A DNA stretch of 64,000 bases from Chryseobacterium sp. (GCA_031286615.1 JAITUA010000003.1:1-64000), one strand, 5' to 3'; shown: positions 52,143-61,865, counted from the stretch's first letter. Translations and numbers: made by a program. The notes: generated from the letters alone by a model not told the origin.

Positions 52143-53636
52143 TTAATCAACCCTAATGTACAAATTATAGTCTGTTCCGGAAGGTTTCAGGTTGTAAATT
52201 TTTTCCAGAATCTTATTATCACTTTTCAGATGATCTTTCACCCTGAATTCCTTCAAAAGTCTATAATGGGTTTGATAATACAATGAATTCGCATTGTTCC
52301 CTTCGTAAAGGTTTTGGTAAGAAAGAAGATATTTCGGTTTTCTTGTTTTTACTGTATTGATCCAATAGTTTACTTTATCTTTTTTAATCTCTTCCTGAAT
52401 CTGTTTATCAACCAATCCAACTTCATCAATTGTTTTTAATCCTGAAAAATAAGGTACATAGCCCGCCGGTTCCAGTAAGATCCATTGGTTTTTATCTTTT
52501 TCATATTGGTTTAAAAAGGTTCCAATTGTTCTGCGGTAGTTCCACTCTCCGTTTCCTGTTGCAATACAGTGAACAGTCTGGAAGACAAGCATCGGGAAAA
52601 TATAAAATACAACAAGTAATGACAGCCATAGGTTTCTCTTTTCCTTCTGCTCTAATACAAAAATAAGAACCGGAACAAAAAGCAAAAGCTGCGGCACCCA
52701 GTAATACCAGTCGAACAAGCTCTTTTGAGAAATAAAAATTATTTGTTTTACCCATCCGAAAATAAAGATCATCCATAAGAAATAGTTTCTCTTTTCTTTT
52801 TGTCTGATCAGATAAATGAAGCAAAGCAGTTCAAAAATCAATACCACAACCGTTACCGGATTAAAATCTCCGGGAAGTTTCAGCATTCCCCAAAAGTTTC
52901 CAAAACTCTTAAAAAAGTAACCGATATGCTGCTGGATTGTAAAATTTTCGCTATAAAGTAGTTTTTTGGCTGTAATGGTATTATTAACCAACTCGCCAAA
53001 GTAAAACCAGTTGAAAGCAACTGTTGATAAAACACCCAGAATACCACCAAAAATATAATTCCATCTGATTTTTCTGTTCCAGAAGATATCTACAAGAAAT
53101 ACAATTCCCAGGAATATTACCGTATCAATTCTTGTAAACATAATTAATACCGGAAGAAGGGTCAGTACCCATTTTTTCCCTTTATGGAAACCATAATACA
53201 GCAATGCCATCTCAAGAAAAAACAGGATTCCGTATTCCATTCCGAGGATTGATATTTTAATGGCTGGCGGCAAAATACCGATCAGAAATATAAAGATTAC
53301 TTTATGCCACGAATTTTTAAGAACCAAATGGGAAAGCAGTAAAGTTCCTATCGTAAACAGTATGGAATTAAAAATCAAAAGAGGTTCAATAAAGTTTTCT
53401 TTTCCAAAAACAAAATTGAAAAGATAAGATACAAACACATAAAAATGGGTGGTAGATGCAGAGATTTTAGTATCTCCATTAAAACCAATTACACCATAAT
53501 CCAAAAGATTCTGGGCTACTCTCCAGGTAATAAATGCATCTTCCTGAATGTAATGCGTTAATAAAAAAAGAAGTTTAAAAAGAACCGTAATGATTACGGC
53601 ATAGATTGGGAATTTACTATTTTGTGTTTCAGCCAT
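52143..53636 (-). CDS. multi-pass membrane protein, glycosyltransferase (GT-C fold)-like
   Basis: 497 residues with about ten to eleven membrane segments. After the first segment (YAVIITVLFKLLFLLTHYI) comes QEDAFITWRVAQNLLDYG, the acidic D/E-x-x-x-x-x-R loop expected of GT-C lipid-sugar transferases, with ISASTTHFYVFVSYLFNF following. The last about 110 residues are soluble and contain PAGYVPYFSGLKTIDEVGLV. Donor and acceptor unknown. The next gene upstream is another large membrane glycosyltransferase-like protein. No gene name can be given. Confidence 0.65.
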   Translation of the reverse strand: MAETQNSKFPIYAVIITVLFKLLFLLTHYIQEDAFITWRVAQNLLDYGVIGFNGDTKISASTTHFYVFVSYLFNFVFGKENFIEPLLIFNSILFTIGTLLLSHLVLKNSWHKVIFIFLIGILPPAIKISILGMEYGILFFLEMALLYYGFHKGKKWVLTLLPVLIMFTRIDTVIFLGIVFLVDIFWNRKIRWNYIFGGILGVLSTVAFNWFYFGELVNNTITAKKLLYSENFTIQQHIGYFFKSFGNFWGMLKLPGDFNPVTVVVLIFELLCFIYLIRQKEKRNYFLWMIFIFGWVKQIIFISQKSLFDWYYWVPQLLLFVPVLIFVLEQKEKRNLWLSLLVVFYIFPMLVFQTVHCIATGNGEWNYRRTIGTFLNQYEKDKNQWILLEPAGYVPYFSGLKTIDEVGLVDKQIQEEIKKDKVNYWINTVKTRKPKYLLSYQNLYEGNNANSLYYQTHYRLLKEFRVKDHLKSDNKILEKIYNLKPSGTDYNLYIRVD

Positions 53637-53692
53637 TATGTATTTTTACTTTCACAAATATAGTTTTAATATTCAGGAATCCCAATAATAAA

Positions 53693-53721
53693 AAAACGGG
53701 ACCGAAGTCCCGTTTTAAGTA
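53693..53721 (-). terminator. intrinsic terminator of the DUF2723 gene
   Basis: Perfect 10-bp stem AAAACGGGAC / GTCCCGTTTT with loop CGAA; T run on the minus strand. Confidence 0.85.
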
Positions 53722-53723
53722 TT

Positions 53724-56700
53724 TTATTTTGTTGCTTTGATAATCGCAGTAGTAATCTGATTTTCTTTTTCTTTTGAATAAGTAGAATCATAAGGTTCCA
53801 TGACATCAAATAAATACTGATAGAATGGCGTGATCTGCTGTACATTTTCAGACTCTTTCATCGCCTTCTCTTTGCCCATTTCCTGAAGATCTTTAACAAA
53901 TACATTGAACTTCTTATCAATAGGCTCTATAGATTTTACAAGATAAGCATATGCTTTTTCTTTCTGTCCGATCTTTGTGTAAGCATCCGTTACAGCAGCT
54001 ACTACAAGAGAATATTCCATTGGTTTTGTTCTCATTTGTCTTCTCAGATAGCTTTGATCTGCTTTGGAAAGGCTTAAATAATAATCATATTCTTCAAAGA
54101 TTCCTTTTTTAAGTACTTCAGCAATCTGAAGACCTTTCTGCTCCTGCCCTGCGATGATATATCCAGATACAATTGAGCTTAATGAACGAGGGTCGTTATA
54201 TTTCTCAGCAGGAATCTCTTTTGCTGCAAGATCCAGAATTTCTAACGCTTTTGCTTTTTGTCCGCTCAATGCAAGGGCTGCTGCAGCTCTGCTCGCTGAC
54301 ATTCTGTAGCTGATGATATTGGACGTAGCCGTTTCATCAAAATGAGCATTTAAGTCTTTGAAGTTCCCCCATCTGAAGTTTTTCACTACATTATAAAGAG
54401 AATTCGTATCTACTCTTCCCATATCTCCATCAGCCGTCGGAGGTGTTTGGATAGGGATTAATCTGTAACTGAATCCATCAAACTGAAGGTAATCGTTAAG
54501 ATAGAAAATGTTTTCACTGTCATAAATACCTCCTGACGAGAAGTTGATCGGACGTTTCCAGTCGAAGTTCGCTAAAAGATCCATCAAAATCAGGTTGTTC
54601 TTATACAATGTATTTCCTTTGTAAGTAATCATAATCTGATTGGCTACATTAGGAAGGTCTTCTTTATTGATGATTCCTGCTTTTAAAGCATTTTCTTTAT
54701 TTACAGGAAGAATGAATTTGTTTACCGGAAGGATATTGTATTTTTCAAATTTCTCCTCACCGAAGTACATTTTCAATAATTCATCTTTTTCAGGAGATTT
54801 GAATTTAATGAATTCAATTGCCTGCTTCAAGGTTAAAGAATCCTGAGTAAGATACTTTCTGAAAGACTGGAATTCTGTTTCCGGAGCTCCCTGTTCTTTT
54901 AACATAGAGAAAACACCTTCCCAATCTTCTTTCTTCATCATGTAGATCTGGTCATTTACACCATCTCTGTAATCTTCGTGCGTCAACTGGCTGGGGATTC
55001 CCATAGCGTTGTAAGTTCTTCTCTTGATCTGATCAAGGTTCCAAGGCGTTGAAGCAAGGGTAAAGTTCACTACCTTCACATCATCTCTGAATCTTTCTGT
55101 TTCCTGAATTGCCCAAACCGGATAAGTATCGTTATCTCCGTAAACGAAAAGGATGTCGTTTTTCGGTAATGATTTTAAAACTGAATATGCATAATCGTAA
55201 GCGGTATATCTGTTGCTTCTGTCATGAACATTGTAGTTCTGGAAGCCCATCATGAAAGGAATTCCTAATAAAACCACACCTAGAGCAATATTAGCTCCGT
55301 TTGATTTTATTTTAGACTGCAAGAACCATAAAATTGCTCCTGCTCCCATACCAATCCATATCGCAAATGCGTAGAATGAGCCTACCATCGCATAATCTCT
55401 TTCTCTCGGTTCGAAAGGTTTTACCCCTGTATAGAAAATAATTCCTACACTTGTTAATATAAATAAAGATAACAATGCATAGAATCTTCCGAAGTCTCTG
55501 TTTAACTGGAAAAAGAACCCAATCAGACCTAAAATTAACGGAAGGAAGAAGAATTTTACCGTACTTTCATTTTTGAATTTAGCAGGCAGTTTATCCTGGT
55601 TTCCTACATTTACATTATCTATGAAAGGAATTCCGGAAATCCAGTTCCCTTTTGTGCTTTCCATGTTTCCTTCAAGGTCGTTCTGTCTTCCTACATAGTT
55701 CCACATAAGATATCTTACAAAGTAATATCCGTTCTGGAAAGAAATGAAGTACTCCATATTCTGAAGGAATGAAGGCTTCTGAACATTGATAAGGTTATAA
55801 GGTTTTACTTTCAGATAATCTGCAGCAGTGATCGACTTGTCTTCGTATTTTGCTCTTAGCTCATCAAAGATCTGTTTAGCCTGTGGATTGTCTGCCACAT
55901 CTTCATTTCCATAATTGAATGTAAAATCAGGAGCTCCATACATTGAAATATAGTTAGCCATTACATCCTTATCTTCATTAAACATTCTCGGCATTAAGCT
56001 TACCTGAGATTTGTTGAAGACATAATTGAAACGGTCTCCTGTCTTTCTGTACGTTCCGGTTTTTTCGTCTTTTTCATAGATCTCACCGGTTTTTTGTGTC
56101 TTAAAGCTTCCGTCTTCATTTTTCTCGATTCCGTTAGCATCAAGGAATGCTGTATAGTTCTGTCCGTAGATCGTAGGCCAGTCACCATACTGCTCTCTGT
56201 TATAATAATCCAGCATACCAATTGCAGTATCAGGATCATTAAGGTTCATCGGCGGATTAGCATTTGCTCTGATAGGAATAACCATCCAGCAAGAGAATCC
56301 GATCATCATGAAAACCACAGATAATGCTGCAGTCTGATAGATGTTTTTCTTTGCTTTTCTTGCATATTTGATTAAGAAATAGCAGATCGCTACCATTAAA
56401 ATAAAAGCGGCAATTGTTCCGGAGTGGAAAGGAAGTCCAAGACCATTCACAAAGAAAATTTCAAGTCTTCCGAACATCGTCATAATCAAAGGGAAGATAA
56501 TTTTGAAAACAATAATCAAAATTCCCAGTGTAATAAGGTTTGCCCAGATAAAGTTTTTCCAGGTAAACTTATAGTTTCTTGCATAATATACCAGACATAC
56601 TGCAGGAATTGCCAGCATACCCATCATATGCACTCCTACAGAAAGTCCCAGAACGAAGAAAATAAGAATAATCCATCTTTCACTGTCTCCCGCTTTGTAC

Positions 56701-57209
56701 TCATTTTCCCATTTGGTGATTAACCAGACCAAAAGCGCGATAAACATAGAAGCCATAGAGTAAACCTCTCCTTCTACTGCTGAGAACCAGAATGTATCTG
56801 AGAAGGTAAAACAAAGTGCTCCTACTGCTCCTGCAAATAAAATAGAGATTTCCTGATGTTTTGTAATTTCTTCAAAATCTTTGTTTAGGAGTCTTCTCAC
56901 AAAATGTGTGATCGTCCAGAACAAAAATAAAATAGTCAGCGCACTGAACAATGCAGACATCGCGTTGATCACGATGGAATAATTTTCGCCTTTCCCTAAT
57001 GCAAAAATGGCTGCCACGGCACCCACTATCTGGAATAAAGCAGCTCCGGGAGCGTGCGTTACTTCAAGTTTTACTGCAGAAGAAATGTACTCGCCACAAT
57101 CCCAAAAACTGAAATTGGGTTCTATGGTGGACAAGTACGTGAAAAACGCAATGACGAAAATCACCCATCCTGAAACGGTGTTCCATTGCCTAAAAGTCCA
57201 ATTTTTCAT
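53724..57209 (-). CDS. DUF2723 family membrane protein (GT117 / TMEM260-like)
   Basis: 1161 residues. N-terminal half holds about ten membrane segments with DUF2723 hallmarks: TYLSTIEPNFSFWDCGEYIS, HAPGAALFQIVGAVAAIFAL, CFTFSDTFWFSAVEGEVYSM and PFEPRERDYAMVGSFYAFAI. The rest is a large periplasmic part including LPKNDILFVYGDNDTYPVWA and TPR-like helices toward the end. The WDCGE motif is the acidic GT-C catalytic site; human TMEM260 is an O-mannosyltransferase, so a protein-glycosylation role is likely but not shown. Upstream of the smaller GT-C-like gene on the same strand. Confidence 0.88.
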   Translation of the reverse strand: MKNWTFRQWNTVSGWVIFVIAFFTYLSTIEPNFSFWDCGEYISSAVKLEVTHAPGAALFQIVGAVAAIFALGKGENYSIVINAMSALFSALTILFLFWTITHFVRRLLNKDFEEITKHQEISILFAGAVGALCFTFSDTFWFSAVEGEVYSMASMFIALLVWLITKWENEYKAGDSERWIILIFFVLGLSVGVHMMGMLAIPAVCLVYYARNYKFTWKNFIWANLITLGILIIVFKIIFPLIMTMFGRLEIFFVNGLGLPFHSGTIAAFILMVAICYFLIKYARKAKKNIYQTAALSVVFMMIGFSCWMVIPIRANANPPMNLNDPDTAIGMLDYYNREQYGDWPTIYGQNYTAFLDANGIEKNEDGSFKTQKTGEIYEKDEKTGTYRKTGDRFNYVFNKSQVSLMPRMFNEDKDVMANYISMYGAPDFTFNYGNEDVADNPQAKQIFDELRAKYEDKSITAADYLKVKPYNLINVQKPSFLQNMEYFISFQNGYYFVRYLMWNYVGRQNDLEGNMESTKGNWISGIPFIDNVNVGNQDKLPAKFKNESTVKFFFLPLILGLIGFFFQLNRDFGRFYALLSLFILTSVGIIFYTGVKPFEPRERDYAMVGSFYAFAIWIGMGAGAILWFLQSKIKSNGANIALGVVLLGIPFMMGFQNYNVHDRSNRYTAYDYAYSVLKSLPKNDILFVYGDNDTYPVWAIQETERFRDDVKVVNFTLASTPWNLDQIKRRTYNAMGIPSQLTHEDYRDGVNDQIYMMKKEDWEGVFSMLKEQGAPETEFQSFRKYLTQDSLTLKQAIEFIKFKSPEKDELLKMYFGEEKFEKYNILPVNKFILPVNKENALKAGIINKEDLPNVANQIMITYKGNTLYKNNLILMDLLANFDWKRPINFSSGGIYDSENIFYLNDYLQFDGFSYRLIPIQTPPTADGDMGRVDTNSLYNVVKNFRWGNFKDLNAHFDETATSNIISYRMSASRAAAALALSGQKAKALEILDLAAKEIPAEKYNDPRSLSSIVSGYIIAGQEQKGLQIAEVLKKGIFEEYDYYLSLSKADQSYLRRQMRTKPMEYSLVVAAVTDAYTKIGQKEKAYAYLVKSIEPIDKKFNVFVKDLQEMGKEKAMKESENVQQITPFYQYLFDVMEPYDSTYSKEKENQITTAIIKATK

Positions 57210-57392
57210 AGTATTAAATCAATTATGCGAAAATAAGGCTTTTATCTTATTTTATGCGGGTTTTAACAAAATTTAAAAATTTTGGCGTAGTATTTGCGAA
57301 TATAGACCTGTCAAACTGCAAATAAGAAAATAAGTTTTATAAAACTAAGCCCTAGAAATCAAACAAAAGTTTAGTAATTATTTATTTTTTTG

Positions 57393-57400
57393 TATTTTTG
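57393..57400 (+). promoter_or_regulatory. -7 promoter box of the cysteine-synthase-like gene
   Basis: TATTTTTG fits TAnnTTTG, 30 bases before the start; -33 region not conserved. Confidence 0.45.
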
Positions 57401-57430
57401 CAGTCAGATTTTTATTGAAAATAACAAATA

Positions 57431-58468
57431 ATGAGTAATGTTTACGATAATATTCTTGGCCTAATAGGAAATACTCCTATGGTGAAGCTAAATACTGTGA
57501 CAAAAGATATTCCAGCAACCGTTTATGCCAAGTTAGAATCATATAATCCTGGACATTCCACCAAAGACCGAATCGCACTTCACATTATAGAGAACGCAGA
57601 GAAAAAAGGCCTTTTAAAAGAAGACTCTGTAGTTGTAGAAACTACATCCGGCAATACTGGGTTTTCTATTGCGATGGTATGTATCATTAAGGGATATAAG
57701 TGTATTCTTGCAGTAAGTGATAAAACAAAACCTGAGAAAATTGCTTATCTGAAAGCATTGGGTGCTACGGTGTATATATGCCCAGCCAATGTACCGGCAG
57801 ATGATCCAAGATCATACTACGAAGTTGCTAAAAGAATCGCCCAGGAAACTCCTAATTCTATTTACATCAATCAATATTTTAACGAGCTGAATATTGATGC
57901 GCACTATCAAACTACAGGTCCCGAGATCTGGGAACAGACGGAAGGTAAGATCACTCACCTTTTTGCCTGCACCGGAACCGGAGGTACGCTATCGGGCTCA
58001 GCAAAGTTTTTGAAAGAGAAAAACCCTGATATCAAGATTATCGGAGTAGATGCGGATGGCTCTATACTAAAAAGCTATCACGAAACAGGAGAAATTCACA
58101 AAGAAGATGTACATCCTTATCAGATTGAAGGAATGGGTAAAAACCTGATTCCTGCTGCTCTGCTTTTCGACAAGGTGGATGAATTTGTAAGGGTAAATGA
58201 TGAAATGTCGGCGTACAGAACCCGTGAAATTGCTTTGAAGGAAGCCATTATGGGAGGTTATACTACCGGAGCTGTAACACAGGGATTGATGCAGTACGCC
58301 CAGTCTCATGAACTTACAGAAAACGACATAGTTGTTTTAATATATCCTGACCACGGTTCAAGATACATCACTAAAGTTTACAGTGATCAATGGATGGCCG
58401 AACAGGGATTTGTCAACAACTGTGTTCACAATTATGACGAAGTTTTCAAAACTGAGTTTATCAAATAG
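57431..58468 (+). CDS. cysteine-synthase-family PLP enzyme, likely cysteate synthase
   Basis: 345 residues, fold type II. NILGLIGNTPMVKLN, NPGHSTKDRIAL with PLP Lys45, VVETTSGNTGFSIA (substrate loop, residues 71-77) and LFACTGTGGTLSG (phosphate loop), and IYPDHGSRYITKVY near the end. Together these identify a CysK/CysM relative. The next gene is an Spt/Kbl-type acyltransferase; in sulfonolipid-making Bacteroidota such a pair makes cysteate from O-phosphoserine and sulfite and condenses it with a fatty acyl thioester to give the capnine precursor. That role is inferred; plain cysteine synthase is the alternative. Confidence 0.85.
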   Translation: MSNVYDNILGLIGNTPMVKLNTVTKDIPATVYAKLESYNPGHSTKDRIALHIIENAEKKGLLKEDSVVVETTSGNTGFSIAMVCIIKGYKCILAVSDKTKPEKIAYLKALGATVYICPANVPADDPRSYYEVAKRIAQETPNSIYINQYFNELNIDAHYQTTGPEIWEQTEGKITHLFACTGTGGTLSGSAKFLKEKNPDIKIIGVDADGSILKSYHETGEIHKEDVHPYQIEGMGKNLIPAALLFDKVDEFVRVNDEMSAYRTREIALKEAIMGGYTTGAVTQGLMQYAQSHELTENDIVVLIYPDHGSRYITKVYSDQWMAEQGFVNNCVHNYDEVFKTEFIK

Positions 58469-58485
58469 AAACGAATAAAATCACG

Positions 58486-58523
58486 ATACAAATAAAGCCT
58501 TTTGCGTATACAGACAAAAAAGG
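58486..58523 (+). promoter_or_regulatory. hairpin between the two sulfonolipid genes
   Basis: AATAAAGCCTTTT and AAAAAGGCTTTATT flank a 13-base loop, forming a 12-13-bp stem in the 81-bp spacer. It may terminate or weaken transcription into the second gene, or be a processing site. No long T run follows. Confidence 0.5.
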
Positions 58524-58549
58524 CTTTATTACTTAAAAATTACGATACA

Positions 58550-59824
58550 ATGTTGGATATTTTTGAAAGAATAAAAGAAAATCCAGGACCACTTGGACAA
58601 TTTGCAGATTATGGTGAAGGCTATTTTATTTTCCCGAGATTAGAGGGACCTATCGGCCCTAGAATGCAGTTTCAGGGGAGAGAAGTAATTTTCTGGAGTG
58701 CCAATGACTATTTAGGATTGTGTAATCATCCTGAAGTAATAGAAGCGGATGCTAAAGCGGCTGCAGAATATGGAATGTTCTATCCAATGGGTGCAAGAGC
58801 GATGTCTGGAGAAACAGATCAGCACCTTCAGCTGGAAAGAGAATTGGCAGACTTCGTACAAAAAGAATCAGCATACTTATTGAATTTCGGTTACCAGGGA
58901 ATGGTTTCTACCATTGATGCTTTAGTAAGCAGAAATGATGTAATTGTTTATGATATGGATTCTCATGCCTGCATCGTGGATGGAGTAAGGCTTCATTCCG
59001 GTAAAAGATTTACCTACAAGCACAACGATATGGCAAGTCTTGAGAAAAACCTTCAGAGAGCAACTAAGGTAGCTGAAGAAACGGGAGGAGGTATTCTTGT
59101 TATTACAGAAGGAGTTTTCGGGATGAGAGGACAGCAGGGAAAAATCAAAGAAATCTGCGATCTTAAATCTAAATACCAGTTCAGACTATTAGTAGATGAT
59201 GCCCATGGTTTCGGAACACTTGGTAAAACAGGTGCCGGTGTAGGTGAAGAACAGGACTGCAATGATCAGATTGATGTATACTTCTCTACGTTTGCTAAAT
59301 CAATGGCTGGTTTCGGAGCATTCCTTGCGGGTGACAAAGAAATCATCAGATATCTGAAATTCAACCTTAGATCTCAAATCTTCGCAAAATCTCTTACGAT
59401 GCCAATGGTAATCGGAGGATTAAAAAGACTGGAGCTGTTGAGATCAAAACCTGAGATCAAAGCTAAACTTTGGGAGAATGTTTACAAACTACAGAACGGA
59501 CTTAAGGAAAGAGGATTCAATATTGGAGATACCAACACTTGTGTAACTCCGGTAATGATGCAGGGAACTCCGGTAGAAGCAACTTTACTGGTAAAAGACT
59601 TAAGAGAAAATTACGGTATCTTCACATCTGTGGTGGTATATCCGGTAATTCCGAAAGGAATGATTCTTTTAAGATTGATTCCTACCGCTTCCCATACAGA
59701 CGCAGAGATTAATGAAACTCTGGCCGCGTTTGAAGCAATTCATGATAAATTAGTAAGTGGTTACTATAAAGAGCAGGAACAAAAATTACTGCAGGAACAA
59801 GGATTAAGTTTTAAACCAATTTAA
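58550..59824 (+). CDS. alpha-oxoamine synthase (Spt/Kbl type), likely cysteate acyltransferase
   Basis: 424 residues from the ATG at 58550 (MLDIFERIKENPGPLGQFAD); the longer frame crosses the hairpin. Family motifs: FWSANDYLGLCNHPEVIEAD, GARAMSGETDQHLQLERELA, LNFGYQGMVSTIDALV, DMDSHACIVDGVRL, LLVDDAHGFGTLGKTGAGVG, and STFAKSMAGFGAFL with PLP Lys250. The enzymes join an amino acid and an acyl thioester with decarboxylation: serine palmitoyltransferase, Kbl, or in Bacteroidota the cysteate-fatty acyltransferase of capnine synthesis. The neighbour upstream favours the last. Cytoplasmic face of the membrane. Confidence 0.88.
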   Translation: MLDIFERIKENPGPLGQFADYGEGYFIFPRLEGPIGPRMQFQGREVIFWSANDYLGLCNHPEVIEADAKAAAEYGMFYPMGARAMSGETDQHLQLERELADFVQKESAYLLNFGYQGMVSTIDALVSRNDVIVYDMDSHACIVDGVRLHSGKRFTYKHNDMASLEKNLQRATKVAEETGGGILVITEGVFGMRGQQGKIKEICDLKSKYQFRLLVDDAHGFGTLGKTGAGVGEEQDCNDQIDVYFSTFAKSMAGFGAFLAGDKEIIRYLKFNLRSQIFAKSLTMPMVIGGLKRLELLRSKPEIKAKLWENVYKLQNGLKERGFNIGDTNTCVTPVMMQGTPVEATLLVKDLRENYGIFTSVVVYPVIPKGMILLRLIPTASHTDAEINETLAAFEAIHDKLVSGYYKEQEQKLLQEQGLSFKPI

Positions 59825-59836
59825 TTTAAAAATAAA

Positions 59837-59866
59837 AAAAACCACTGATTGATTCAGTGGTTTTTT
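59837..59866 (+). terminator. intrinsic terminator of the sulfonolipid pair
   Basis: Stem AAAACCACTGA / TCAGTGGTTTT with a five-base loop and six T. Confidence 0.88.
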
Positions 59867-59888
59867 ATTTAAATACCGATAACAATAC

Positions 59889-60767
59889 ATGAAACTTAGA
59901 GGTTATGCATTGGGGATTTTATCAGCTGTTTCCTATGGGCTGATTCCAATTTTTATTCTGCCTATCAAGCAGGCACATTTTTCATTGGATATTACTCTTT
60001 TCTATAGATTTTTCTTTTCAGCCTTAATGGTTGGAGGATATTTGCTGTATTCCAAAGAAAGTTTTAAAATCAATAAAAAAGAAGCCTTAATCCTGGCCAT
60101 ACTTGGAGTTTGCTATGCGCTCTCTTCGGAGTTTCTGTTTTTAGGGTATGACTTCCTTACTCCCGGAATTGCTTCTACCGTTTTATTTATCTATCCGGTT
60201 ATTGTAGCCTTGATTATGTTTTTCTTTTACAAGGAGAAGCTTACCAGATTATCCGTTATTTCTTTACTTCTCGCTTTTACAGGAGTCATTGTATTATGCC
60301 TGAAAGGTAACGGATTGGGAATTAATTTTACAGGATTGGGAATTGTAATGCTCAGTTCATTATTCTATGCGCTGTATATGGTTATTGTTAACAAATCGAA
60401 TATGAAGGTTTCCGGATTTAAGCTTACTTTCTACTCTATGCTTTTCACATCCACGTTCTTTATGACCAAAGCGATGGCGGCTCATGAGTCGTTCGCTATT
60501 CCTTCAGCAGAAATCTTTTTTAACTTCCTTATTTTTGCATTCCTCACTACAGTGATCTCCAGCCTTTGCCTTGTATATGCAATAAAGTATATCGGATCTA
60601 CTCCTGTATCTATTTTAGGCGCTCTTGAACCGGTAGTTGCTGTACTGATCAGTGTATTGATATTCCATGAAAAGTTCACCAACAACTTAATGATCGGGAT
60701 TACTCTTATTTTGATGGGTGTTACTTTAAATGTCATTACAGACCGTAAAAATCTGAATCATGCATAA
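59889..60767 (+). CDS. EamA-family (DMT) transporter
   Basis: 292 residues with ten hydrophobic segments in two EamA repeats. First repeat: GYALGILSAVSYGLIPIFIL, FYRFFFSALMVGGYLLYSKE, LGVCYALSSEFLFLGYDFLT and PGIASTVLFIYPVIVALIMF; second repeat from about residue 150, ending GSTPVSILGALEPVVAVLIS and ILMGVTLNVI. Full length, unlike the half gene at 17159. Exports or imports small metabolites; substrate unknown. It follows the sulfonolipid pair after a terminator. Confidence 0.9.
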   Translation: MKLRGYALGILSAVSYGLIPIFILPIKQAHFSLDITLFYRFFFSALMVGGYLLYSKESFKINKKEALILAILGVCYALSSEFLFLGYDFLTPGIASTVLFIYPVIVALIMFFFYKEKLTRLSVISLLLAFTGVIVLCLKGNGLGINFTGLGIVMLSSLFYALYMVIVNKSNMKVSGFKLTFYSMLFTSTFFMTKAMAAHESFAIPSAEIFFNFLIFAFLTTVISSLCLVYAIKYIGSTPVSILGALEPVVAVLISVLIFHEKFTNNLMIGITLILMGVTLNVITDRKNLNHA

Positions 60768-60989
60768 TCTGCTGGTAATACTTCTTTCTTTGAATAGCGT
60801 CTTTATGATACAAATAAGATCAGTTCATTAATTAAAAAAGAACTTATCCGTATCTTTTTATCTGATTTGAAAAATATTAAAAAATAAGGCTGTCTCTCTG
60901 GCATAAAAAAATTTATCTGACTATATTGCAATTGTCTATTGATGGGCATTCTCTCCTATAACAGATCAATGCATTTAGTTTAAAAGCCG

Positions 60990-61751
60990 ATGAAAGAATT
61001 ACAAAAACTCACGAAAGATCAACTATACAAAAGACTCAAAGAAAAATCCGAAAATCTATATACGATCGCTCACGAAGCACTGGAAAACAATTTCTTCAAT
61101 GAAAGCTCTTTAGATGAAGAAAGTCTTGCCGAGTTTCTTGAAATGCTGGATGATGAAACTGCAGAAAAAATAAAAGACGCTTCACTTCACATTAATAATG
61201 AAGATGACGCTCCCGAAATTGTCCTTATAGAGAATGAAAACAGCGTTTCTCTTGAACTCGTTACCGAAGAAGGCGAAGGTTATAAAATCATTTTCATAGA
61301 AGATGATATTCATTTATCCAAAACCCTATTTGTTGAAGACTATATCGTGCTCATTGCAACAGGTAATATACAGGCAGAAAATATCATCATCAACGGTTCA
61401 CTTTACTGTGCAGGAAATGTTACCAGCAAAGTATTATTCGGGGCATCAGGCAATGATAATGAAACGTACATCGGAGGAAGTATTATGACTTCTCTCATTG
61501 CAGAAAACGGACATTATACTGTTGCAGAAGGCAATATATATTCCAGATATTTAATTAGTTTTCATAATGAAATAACAGGAAAAACAGGAAAATTCATCGA
61601 GAATATCAGCCTGGAAAAACCTAGTGAAATTGGATTACTGAACCCCGAAATTCTGGACGAAGACGGATATTTTGATGAAGATTCTTTTTTAAACTTTATT
61701 GATCACAATCCTCCGGATGCATTATTTGTTAAACCCAATGACTTATTTTGA
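60990..61751 (+). CDS. uncharacterised acidic protein with a beta-rich middle
   Basis: 253 residues, soluble, no signal. N-terminal helical part (KELQKLTKDQLYKRLKEKSE, ESLAEFLEMLDDE), then a strand-rich middle (about 75-200) with regularly spaced glycines: VLIATGNIQAENIIINGSLY, CAGNVTSKVLFGASGND, YIGGSIMTSLIAENGHYTVA, EGNIYSRYLI. The spacing suggests a right-handed beta-helix of the bactofilin-like kind, but no bactofilin signature is certain. Function unknown. Single gene 220 bp downstream of the transporter. Confidence 0.55.
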   Translation: MKELQKLTKDQLYKRLKEKSENLYTIAHEALENNFFNESSLDEESLAEFLEMLDDETAEKIKDASLHINNEDDAPEIVLIENENSVSLELVTEEGEGYKIIFIEDDIHLSKTLFVEDYIVLIATGNIQAENIIINGSLYCAGNVTSKVLFGASGNDNETYIGGSIMTSLIAENGHYTVAEGNIYSRYLISFHNEITGKTGKFIENISLEKPSEIGLLNPEILDEDGYFDEDSFLNFIDHNPPDALFVKPNDLF

Positions 61752-61844
61752 TATATCAATGATTCTCAGAAACCAAAGCACTAAAGACTTTTCCTCACTG
61801 TTTATAATCAGGAGAAAAAATTTTTTTCTAAAAAAACTTTAGAA

Positions 61845-61852
61845 TAACTTTG
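61845..61852 (+). promoter_or_regulatory. -7 promoter box of the radical SAM gene
   Basis: TAACTTTG fits TAnnTTTG, ending 13 bases before the TTG used as start, which supports a very short leader. No TTG at the -33 distance. Confidence 0.45.
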
Positions 61853-61865
61853 CAAAAAATTTCTG

